Shown piece after piece: positions 42,969 to 52,100 of a DNA stretch of 64,000 bases; the stretch's first letter is position 1, and every line of letters begins with the position of its first letter. The notes below the pieces were generated by a model. That model did not search any database. It was not told the DNA's origin and saw only the letters and a program-made list of their open reading frames with translations. The DNA comes from Candidatus Dependentiae bacterium (GTDB lineage Bacteria > Babelota > Babeliae > Babelales > RVW-14). Location of the stretch: the NCBI GenBank assembly GCA_018266175.1, contig JAFEAY010000028.1, forward strand, positions 1 to 64,000. The letters are read 5' to 3'. The position numbers and the translations under genes were made by a program.

Positions 42969-45900
42969 ATGAAAAAAATAATTAATTTCTTGGTAATAGT
43001 TTTAATAAGTACTTTAAGTACCTGGTCTTTGCTACTGGGAGCCCCTGAGCCTGTTCAAGATGGCAGTACTTTGACGCTTTTAGATAAACTACAAGATGGG
43101 ACTGTTATTACACTTCCAGTGACTATTAACCCTCCGAATATTTATAGTAATCAATCTGATGTAGGATACTTTGGTGTCCCAAATAATAAATTTTCTTATG
43201 TTACTATCCAGAGTTACTTAGATCATAAACGGAATTATCCTGATTCTTTTGCCAAGACGTATAAGTTTATCGTTGTCCGAAAAGGGAATGTTATTGGACT
43301 GAAATCTATTGGACTCAATAAGTTTTTGCGTGCTTCACAAGAAGGTTCATTGACTGTTGATGCTCTAGACATGAGTTCACCAGAATCACAGTTTATTCTT
43401 TGGGCACCAAAATTAAGGCAAGAGCAGCGGGGAGATAGTACCATAATGAGCTTAGTATGGTTTTATAACAGATTTTCACAGGGTTTTATTACGATATACA
43501 ATGTCTGGACGGATAACCGGTTTATAGCAGCCACAGGGGTGACTCCTGGTACTGAAAGTAAAGTATTTGGTGATAGTGAAAATCCTTTTGAGTTTGGTAT
43601 TGAAATTAATAAAAATGATCCGCTTATGCCTTCAATTCAAGCAGCAGCAACTGCTCAACCGGCATCAAGCCCTGCAACAATGCTTGGTCCAGTAGGAGGT
43701 TCTACAAGTAGAACTTTTGATCATCGTTCACAAGCTGCATCGCTTGGTTCGATTACAAGTCTTAATATTTCGCATGGTGATGTTCTTAATCGGTTTGATG
43801 TTGCCTATGGTAATCAAGCTCTTTCTATGTATCCAGAACCCATGAGTGGTGCTGTAAATGGTACGGCAACATTCTCAGCCAGTGATCCTTTAGTCGAGGT
43901 GAGTGGTATTTATGGAAGTTATTTTGGAGGAATGCACCTAGCAAAAGTGTATTTTAAATCACGCAGTGGAAAGAGCTTTGGTCCCTTTGGTAATGGGAAC
44001 TATTTCCAATCACAAACTCCATTTACGATGAGAGTTCCAGAAGGAAATTCAATTCAAGCATTCTTTGGTGGAAGTTTGAATCATGGTGCAGGAAATGGAG
44101 AATTTTTAAGCTCATTGGGTGCCGTTACGCAGGGAAATACTTCCTCGCAAGTAATTTCGAATAATGCTGCGACAGAAGCTGATCTTGCAGCAGCAAAAGC
44201 GGCTCACGCAGCAGCCGATATTGATCGTGCAAAGGCGGCAGCAGAACTGGCAGCAGCACAAGCTGCTGATGCGGCGGCAAATAAAATTCTTGCCGATGCA
44301 AAAAATCAAAAGGCTTTATCTGACCAAGCATTGCTTAATGCTCAGAATCAACAGACCGCAGCGCAGCAAGCTCTTGATGCGGCAAATGCTGCAAAGGCTG
44401 AACAGTTACGCTTGCTTGATGAAGCAGCAAAATTAAAAGCAAGCATGGAGCAGATGGCTGCACGTGCAATTGCACAAGGAACTGCGGATGCCAATGCTGT
44501 GGCGCAGGCGGCAAAAGCAAAATATGATGTTGCAAAAGCGGCAGCAGATAAATCGCTCGCAGACGCACAAGCACTCGATGCAAAAGCGCAAGCCATGATG
44601 AATGATGCAAAGAAAATGATGGTCGATGCAGAAAAAATGAAAAATGATGCGCTTGCAGCGCTTGATGCAGCAAAACAAAAAGCGGCACAAGATATTACGG
44701 CAGCACAACAACAAGTTATGGCAGCAAATGCGGGACGCGACCAAGCAAATGCGCAACTTGCACAAGCTCAAGCAGAGCTTGCAGCATTGCAAGCACGTGC
44801 GCAGTCAGGTGATCAATCAGCAGCACAAGCTGCAGAGCAAATGCAAGCGGCAATTGATGCGCTTAAGAAGCGTGCGGTAGATCTTGAAAACCAACTTGCA
44901 GTTGTTCGTGCTCAAACGGCTGCACAAGTCTCATCACTTGAAAAAGTACGAAGTAGCCTTCTTGCTCAAATGGAGCAGATGAAGGATGCGTATGAAGCGC
45001 AAATGGCGCAGATTAGAGCACAAGCACAGGCTCAGGTAGAGGCTTTATTGGCTCAGGTTAATCAGGCTCAAAAGCAATTAAATCAAGCTCGAGTTGATGC
45101 AGCAGAATTGCAAGCACAAGTTGAAGCAGCAGTTACTGCTGCAGCGCAAATGCTGACTGAGCAAGCTGCACAATATCAAGCGCAGTTACAAATGGTAAAA
45201 GCATCAGCAGATGCGCGTGTTCGAGCAGCAGAAGCAATAACCGCGCAACTTGCAGATCAGTTTAAGCAGTTACAACAGCTCTTTATGCAAATGCAACAGG
45301 ATATGCAGCGTAAACTTAATGCTGAGCGAGCAGATAAAGAACAAGTGCAGGCGCAAGCTCTTCAGCAAGTTAATGATCTCAGTAATCAGTTGGCTGCAGC
45401 ACAGCAGGAAGCTGCAAATGCTCGAGCGCAAGTGCTTGCAACACTTGCTCAAGCCGAGCAAGATATGTCGCAAGAGCGCTTACTTGCAGCAGCAAAGTCA
45501 AAAGCAGCTGTTGATTCAGCAAATGCACGTATTGAAATGTTGATGGCGCTGCTCGGCCAAGCTCAAGCCGATTCAGATGCTGCACAAGCACAACTTGCTC
45601 GAGTGAGAGCTCAGGCAGCCGAACAAGTAAATCAGGCAAAAGCACAAGCTGCTTCCGATGCTCAACGAGCAAAAAACCAGATGGATGAAGCAAGCAGAAG
45701 AGCTGCGCAAGCTCAAGCTGATGCGCAAGCGGCACAACAACGTGCAAATGATGCGCTCGCGGCTGCTCAGCGCGATACCTCACAAGCAATGAAAGATCTT
45801 GCAGCACAAGTGCAGGCGCAAGCACAAGCAGCAAATGCTCGACTGGCTCAAGAGCAGGCAGCGCAAGTTCAAGCAAATCAAGCAAATCAAGTAGCTCAAC

Positions 45901-48900
45901 AGCAATTAAAACAAGTAACCGCATGGGCTGAACAGCAAGTTGCTCAAGCGCGTGATGCTGCACAAAAATCGGTTGACGCAGCTCAGCAAAAGACTCAGCA
46001 AGCGCAAGCGTTGGCAGCCCAGTCTGAGCAGCGTTTAGCACAAGAGCGTCAGCAAATGGAGCAAGCGCTTGCAGCAGCCCAAGCGCGCTTTAAGGCTGGA
46101 GATGCAACAGCGCAATTGCAAATAAATAAGCTTGAAGAGTTGGTGAACGGTTCGAAGGTTTATGCACAGGCGCTCAAAGAGCAGCTTGCGCAGCAACAAC
46201 GATCAGAACAGAAAACCACAGAGTATGCACAGGCGCTTGAAGCTGAGTATGAGAAAACAAGAGAGCTTGCTCGGGTCGCTGTTGAACGAGCGGTGAGAGA
46301 AAAAGAGGCTGCATTTGGGGTGCTTGCACAAGCTCGTAAAGAAGCGGATGAAGCTCGGCGCAAAGCAGAGGCAGCTGTACAAGAAGCTGAGCTTACTAAA
46401 ACAGCGGCTGCAGTTGAGGCTGCAAAATTTGCGCAACAAGTAGCAGATGAAGCTGTTGCATATGTTGCGGCTGCTGAGCAAAGAGTTGCACAAGCCCAGG
46501 TACAAGCTGAGCAAGCAAAAGCCGATGCGCAAAAAGCGAAGGAAGAGGCTCAAGCTGCAATTAACGCTGCACAAGTACGTGTTGACCAAGCGGCGCAAGA
46601 TGCAGCACAAGCTCGTGCTGAAGCGCAAGCTGCAAAGAAAGAAGCTGAGTTGAGTAAGAATTCAGCTTCGCAAGCGTATGCTCAAATGCTTGAACAAAAA
46701 GCAAATGAATTAGATGCAAGAGTAGCTGCTGCAAAAGCCGAGGCAAGTAAAGCTCGTCAAGATGCTGATGCAGCAAAAGATGCAGCGGCCAAAGCTGTTC
46801 AAGCAGCAGTTGCAGACGCACAGCGTGTAAAAGATGATGCGGCACAACAAGTTGAACAAGCAAATAAAAAAGCGGCCGATGCTCAAGCGGATGCAGCAAA
46901 GGCTCGAGCTGATGCAGATGCTGCTCAAAAAAGAGCTCAAGAGCTTGCAGCTCAAGCACAAATGAGTGGTGATGCAACGGTACAAAAAGCTGCACAAGAT
47001 GCTCAAAAAGCGCTGGTAGATGCGCAAGCAAGAATAGCGGCGGCAGATCAGCGTGCAGTGCAGATGCAACAAGATGCAGTTGCAAAGCAACAACAAGCAG
47101 AAGTTGCTCGGCAAAAAGCTGAACAAGATCTTGCTCAAATGAGAGCTGAAAAACAAGCTGAGGTTGCACAAGCTCAACAGGAAGCTCAGGCTGCAAAAGA
47201 ATCTGCACAGCAAGCAAAAGCAAATCTTGCTCAACTGCAACAACAAGCGGATGCGGTTATTAAAGCAGCACAAACTGATAAGAGTGAAGCGGTACAAGCT
47301 GCTGCGGCGAAAGCTCAAGCTGATGTTCTTGCAGCTCAAGCTGAATATAGTTCTCGTATCGACGAAGCAAATGCAAAGAGCAAAGAAGCTCAAGCCGAAT
47401 TGCAACGACAAATTGATCAATCAAAGGCTGAAGCAAAAGCTGCACAGGATAATGCTCAGAAGGCACAGGATGCGGCACAGCAAGCGTTACGCGTAACGCA
47501 ACAGCTTCGTGATGCTACCGAAAAATCAATTGCTGATGCAACCGCAAAAATAGCTCAAGCGGCAGGCTCTAAAACAGCTGAAGCACAAGCCGACGCTGAA
47601 AAAGCAAAGGCTGAGGCTCTAGCAATGAGAAAGCAATTTGATGATATGCGTGCACAACTTGAAGGCCAAAGAGTAGTTGCTGCGCAGGCTCAGCAAGATG
47701 CAGCAAAAGCAGCAGCGGATCATTTGGCGCAAGTTCAAGCAAAATTAATTCAAGATGCTGCAGCACAACAGCAAAAAGCTCAAGCGACAGCACAAAAGGC
47801 ACAGGCGCTTGCAGCAATAGATCAGCAAAAGGCTGCAGCAACAATGGTAAAAGCACAAACTCAACAAGCTGGTGCTCAATCGTTGCAAAATCAAATAGCA
47901 GCAATACAGGCTCAGCGTCAGCAAGCGCTTGTACAAGCGCAAAAAGCACAGGCTCGTGCTGCGCAGGCAAAACAAAATCAACAAGCGCTTCATGGGGCGC
48001 GTCTTGCATTACCAATTCCTGATGGAGCATCTGCAGTGAATGTGCCTGCAGGATTTACAACTGACCAAGCGGTTGGAGTGGTGAATAAGGCGACAGTTGG
48101 TTCGGTTGGTGGTCGTCCAGAAGGATGGGCTGTTGGACAAGATGGAATACCGCTTCGCTTAACACAAAATGCACAAGGTAAGACTCAGTGGACAAGGCAG
48201 CCAGCATATTCAGTACAGGGAGCGCCACTTAAAATGAATGACTTATCAGCGGCATCAGATGGAACAATCCTTGGATTAAGCAATGGTCGGCCTTATCAAT
48301 TGAATTGGAAGACAGGGCGTTGGAATGAAATAACAAAAGCACCCGTAGGAGTAAATTTGAACCAGGTGACTGTCGGTAATACAAATAACGTTTGGGCAAC
48401 CGATTCAAGTAGCAATTTGTATCAGCTCACACCACAAGGCTGGTCAAAGCAACCGGTTCAGGCAGCTGTCGTATCAGCATCGCTTGATAACTCTGTATAT
48501 GCTGTTGCTCCGAATGGAACTGTTTCAAGCTTAGTTACTGATCCTCAAACGAATGCACCAACATGGCAAAATGTTTCATTAGATAAAAAGCTCTCAAGTA
48601 TAGCCGTTGGAGACAAAGGGTATGTCTTGGGTGTTGAGCAAGCAACAGGAAACTTAGTGCAGTACGTAGAAGGTAAAGGTTGGCAGAATGTTAAAGGTAA
48701 AAACAATAAACCTGCAACCGGTTTTGCCAATGTCGCGGTCAGCTCTTCAGGAATGATGACAGCAGTTGGTAAGGATGGAAAAATTCATCGCTATGGCATG
48801 CAAGGAACATCTCCTGCAAAAGTTGCAAAAGCATTGAAACGACGACCTGCTCGAGCTGGCAAGCAAGCATCGACAAAAGCTGTACGTAAGGCTGCGCCGC

Positions 48901-48998
48901 AAAAGCGTGCACAGGTCAGTAAAAAGCCTCGTGCAAAAAGTGCAAAGCGTGCTCAAGTAAGACAAATGCCTGCTCAGCAAAGTTTACCTGCACGATAA
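42969..48998 (+). CDS. giant exported protein: trefoil-like + jacalin-like lectin + long coiled coil + tectonin-like propeller + basic tail
   Basis: 2009 aa. Order: signal peptide (1-25); trefoil-like domain (about 35-215, FIVVRKGNVIGLKSI); jacalin-like lectin (about 239-388: GGSTSRTFDHRS, ITSLNISHGDVLNRFDVAY, VSGIYGSYFGG, KSFGPFG, IQAFFGGS); an Ala/Gln/Lys coiled coil (about 400-1675); tectonin-like propeller (about 1690-1947); Arg/Lys tail. Jacalins bind mannose- or galactose-type glycans. At 0.15 nm per residue the coil could span about 190 nm, so this may be a surface fibre with a lectin head. GAAAGGA precedes the ATG. The coil matches the next gene end to end. Confidence 0.8.
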   Translation: MKKIINFLVIVLISTLSTWSLLLGAPEPVQDGSTLTLLDKLQDGTVITLPVTINPPNIYSNQSDVGYFGVPNNKFSYVTIQSYLDHKRNYPDSFAKTYKFIVVRKGNVIGLKSIGLNKFLRASQEGSLTVDALDMSSPESQFILWAPKLRQEQRGDSTIMSLVWFYNRFSQGFITIYNVWTDNRFIAATGVTPGTESKVFGDSENPFEFGIEINKNDPLMPSIQAAATAQPASSPATMLGPVGGSTSRTFDHRSQAASLGSITSLNISHGDVLNRFDVAYGNQALSMYPEPMSGAVNGTATFSASDPLVEVSGIYGSYFGGMHLAKVYFKSRSGKSFGPFGNGNYFQSQTPFTMRVPEGNSIQAFFGGSLNHGAGNGEFLSSLGAVTQGNTSSQVISNNAATEADLAAAKAAHAAADIDRAKAAAELAAAQAADAAANKILADAKNQKALSDQALLNAQNQQTAAQQALDAANAAKAEQLRLLDEAAKLKASMEQMAARAIAQGTADANAVAQAAKAKYDVAKAAADKSLADAQALDAKAQAMMNDAKKMMVDAEKMKNDALAALDAAKQKAAQDITAAQQQVMAANAGRDQANAQLAQAQAELAALQARAQSGDQSAAQAAEQMQAAIDALKKRAVDLENQLAVVRAQTAAQVSSLEKVRSSLLAQMEQMKDAYEAQMAQIRAQAQAQVEALLAQVNQAQKQLNQARVDAAELQAQVEAAVTAAAQMLTEQAAQYQAQLQMVKASADARVRAAEAITAQLADQFKQLQQLFMQMQQDMQRKLNAERADKEQVQAQALQQVNDLSNQLAAAQQEAANARAQVLATLAQAEQDMSQERLLAAAKSKAAVDSANARIEMLMALLGQAQADSDAAQAQLARVRAQAAEQVNQAKAQAASDAQRAKNQMDEASRRAAQAQADAQAAQQRANDALAAAQRDTSQAMKDLAAQVQAQAQAANARLAQEQAAQVQANQANQVAQQQLKQVTAWAEQQVAQARDAAQKSVDAAQQKTQQAQALAAQSEQRLAQERQQMEQALAAAQARFKAGDATAQLQINKLEELVNGSKVYAQALKEQLAQQQRSEQKTTEYAQALEAEYEKTRELARVAVERAVREKEAAFGVLAQARKEADEARRKAEAAVQEAELTKTAAAVEAAKFAQQVADEAVAYVAAAEQRVAQAQVQAEQAKADAQKAKEEAQAAINAAQVRVDQAAQDAAQARAEAQAAKKEAELSKNSASQAYAQMLEQKANELDARVAAAKAEASKARQDADAAKDAAAKAVQAAVADAQRVKDDAAQQVEQANKKAADAQADAAKARADADAAQKRAQELAAQAQMSGDATVQKAAQDAQKALVDAQARIAAADQRAVQMQQDAVAKQQQAEVARQKAEQDLAQMRAEKQAEVAQAQQEAQAAKESAQQAKANLAQLQQQADAVIKAAQTDKSEAVQAAAAKAQADVLAAQAEYSSRIDEANAKSKEAQAELQRQIDQSKAEAKAAQDNAQKAQDAAQQALRVTQQLRDATEKSIADATAKIAQAAGSKTAEAQADAEKAKAEALAMRKQFDDMRAQLEGQRVVAAQAQQDAAKAAADHLAQVQAKLIQDAAAQQQKAQATAQKAQALAAIDQQKAAATMVKAQTQQAGAQSLQNQIAAIQAQRQQALVQAQKAQARAAQAKQNQQALHGARLALPIPDGASAVNVPAGFTTDQAVGVVNKATVGSVGGRPEGWAVGQDGIPLRLTQNAQGKTQWTRQPAYSVQGAPLKMNDLSAASDGTILGLSNGRPYQLNWKTGRWNEITKAPVGVNLNQVTVGNTNNVWATDSSSNLYQLTPQGWSKQPVQAAVVSASLDNSVYAVAPNGTVSSLVTDPQTNAPTWQNVSLDKKLSSIAVGDKGYVLGVEQATGNLVQYVEGKGWQNVKGKNNKPATGFANVAVSSSGMMTAVGKDGKIHRYGMQGTSPAKVAKALKRRPARAGKQASTKAVRKAAPQKRAQVSKKPRAKSAKRAQVRQMPAQQSLPAR

Positions 48999-49018
48999 AA
49001 TTATTTGCATAAAATCCA

Positions 49019-49062
49019 AAAACAAACAGGGCTTGAGTTTACCTCAGGCTCTGTTTGTTTTT
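49019..49062 (+). terminator. rho-independent terminator
   Basis: AACAAACAG-GGCTTGAG pairs with CTCAGGCT-CTGTTTGTT, an unusually long stem (about 18 bp), then T-run. Confidence 0.88.
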
Positions 49063-49183
49063 CATCTAAGAAATTCAAAATCTTGAAAAAAAATAAAAAC
49101 TCTTGCGCTTGCTCTGTATCATCTTGGTATAGTGCTTTCATGTGTAGGACTATATTTTTTATTTAAAGAAGGTGTACGAGCTT

Positions 49184-52100
49184 ATGAAGAAATTTATAAC
49201 TCGGCTTGCGATGGTTTTATTCGTGAGTCTGTTTATCAGTGGAATGATTGGTGGTCAATTTTTTCAGCTGAATGCTCAGATAGCAGATATTCAGCAATTG
49301 AAGCAGCGGTTTCCCGCAGGTTCAAAAGTTATGCTTGTTTCAGCGCACAATGCTCCTGGTCGATGGTATAGAGGTTTTAGAATGACCTATATGGCCAACT
49401 CAAGTGGAAGTTGGGTTATCACCGGCGAAGCTGATCTTCCTCTAACTTCAGGAAGCGCATTTGAATTTGAGATCCAATATAATGGAAATTTTATCAAACT
49501 TAAAACACCAAATGGAGCTTACTTAACACGTCGTTTTTGGCAACAAAACGTTCCTGAGTGGGATAGAGAATGGGGATATGTTGAAGTAGATGGTGGACCA
49601 AATAGCGATTGGATCCCTGATATTGTTGAAGACGCTACTCCATTTTTTAAAAGTATTGCGTATGATACTATCGCAGTTCGCTTACGTCATAATTTGACGG
49701 GATTAAATCTTAACTCGCGATATGGTCAAGGCTGGTATGGTTACTTAAGTATGAATCGTATGAGTGCTCGCATGGCCAATCTGCCAGAGTCTGTTTTTGT
49801 TTTTTACTTAATTAACTTAGGCAAAGCAAATCCAACCCTTGTAAATGAAAATACTCAGGTAGAACTTAAGGCTGCACAAGATGCACGCATAGCGGCAGAA
49901 GCCGATCGTGCAAAAGCTGCAGCAGAGTTAAAGGCTGCGCAGGAAGCAAAAGCTCTTGCAGAGCAGTTGAGAGTTCAAACAGAGCAACAGCAAAAGCTTG
50001 CAGCACAAGCGTTAGTCGATGCTCAAGCAAAACAAGCGGCAGCGCAACAAGCTCAAGATCAAGCCAATAAAGCACGAGCTGAACAGCTTCGTTTGCTTGA
50101 TGAAGCGGCAAAATTAAAAGCAAGCATGGAGCAGATGGCTGCCAATGCAATTGCAAAAGGAACAGCTGATGCCAAAGCTGCTGCAGAGCAGGCTAAGGCG
50201 GCATATGAAGCATCTAAGGCTGCGGCTGATAAGGCTCAAGCTGATGCGTCAGCTAAGATGGCACAAGCGCAAGGAATGATGGATCAAGCAAAAGCTATGA
50301 TGGCAGATGCTGAAAGAGTGAAAAATGAAGCGCTTGCAGCAATCGAAGCAATTAAAAAGCAAGCTGCTCAACAGATTGCTGATTCGCAACAGCAGGTTGC
50401 TGCAGCAAATGGCCAGCGAGATGAAGCCCTTGCTCAAGCAGCACAGGCTCTTGGTCAAATGGCAGCATTAAAAGATAGGCTTGCCGCACGTGATGAGCAG
50501 GCAGCAGCCCAAGCTATTGCAGCACAAAATCAGATTGATGCATTAACTCAAAAAATTGCTCAGCTTGAAGGTGAGCTTGCACGAGTTAAAGCAGAATCAG
50601 CAGCTAAGATTGCAGCGCTTGAAAAAGCAAATGCTGATCTGCAAAATCAAATGCAAAAGATGAAAGCTGATTATGAAGCGCAACTTGCTCAGGTGAGAGC
50701 GCAGGCACAGGCTCAGATACAAAATGCCCAAGCACAAACTGATCAAGCACAAAGCCAACTTGCACAGGCTCGTGCTGATGCTGCTGAATTACAAGCACAG
50801 CTGGATGCAGCTGTTACAGCAGCAGCACAAATGTTGACCGATCAAGCGGCACAATATCAAGCACAGTTGCAAATGGCTAAAGCATCAGCTGATGCTCGCG
50901 TACGTGCAGCTGAGGCTATGACTGCTCAGTTGGCTGATCAGTTTAAACAATTGCAGCAACAATTTATGCAAATGCAACAAGATATGCAAAAGAAGCTTGC
51001 TGCAGAAAAAGCAGATAAGGAGAGAATTCAAGCAGAGGCTGCATCAAAAATTGGTAACTTGAATACTCAGTTGGCTCAAGCTCAACAAGAAGCATCAAAT
51101 GCTCGAGCTCAAGCACTTGCAGCTCTTGCACAAGCAGAAGATGAAAAATCTGATGAGCGTCAACGTGCAGCAGCACAAGCGAAGATGGTTGCCGATGCTG
51201 CGCAAGCACGCATTGAGATGGTCATGAGTATGCTGAATCAGGCACAAGCTGATGCCGATGCTGCAAATGCAGAGGTTGCTCGTGTTCGTAATCAAGCAGC
51301 GGCGCAGATTAATCAGATTAAGGCACAAGCGCAAGCTGATGCTTTAAGGGCACAGGCTCAAATAGATGCTGCAAATCAGAGAACAGCACAAGCGCAAGCT
51401 GAAGTTCAAGCAACACAAAAGCGAGCCGAAGAAGCACTTGCAGCTGCTCAACGTGATGCGTCGCAGGCAATGAATGAGGTTGCAGCACAAGCACAAGCAA
51501 TGGCTCAAGCAGCGCGTGCTCGTCTTGCACAAGAGCAAGGAGCAACAGCTGCGGCTCAACAAGCAGCGCAACAAGCTCAACAGCAAGCTGCACAAACGAC
51601 TGCATGGGCACAACAGCAAATAGCTCAAATTCAAGCAGAAGCACAAGCTGCTATAAAGGCTCAACAACAAAAAACACAAGAAGCACAAGCACGTGCTGAT
51701 GCAACGGCCCAACAGCTGGCACAAGAGCGTCAGCAATTTGCGCAAGCAATGCAAGCTGCGCAAGCAAAAGCAGATGCGGGTGATGCAGCAGCTCAACAGC
51801 AGCTTAAGCAGTTAGAAGGTTTGCTTGGTGCAAGCAAGAATCAATCAGAAGCTTTGAAGTTTGCGCTTGAAAAGTCACAAGCAAGTGAAAAAGCTGCAAG
51901 TGATTATGCACAAGCGCTTGAAGGTGAAATAACAAAAGTAAAAGAACAGGCAACTCAAGCTATTAATCAAGCTAACAAGGAAAAAGCTGCAGCTTTAGCG
52001 GTTGCAAATCAAGCACGCAAAGAAGCTGATGATGCTCGACGTAAGGCCGAGGAAGCTCGTCAAGAAGCTGAACTGACAAAGACTGCAGCTGCAATTGAAG

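Noticed and set aside
44335-47420. Several long antisense frames (up to about 236 codons) inside the first giant gene
   Set aside because: They are Leu/Cys/Ser-rich mirror images of the Ala/Gln/Lys-biased coding strand, with no ribosome sites; the same happens in 49866-53564.
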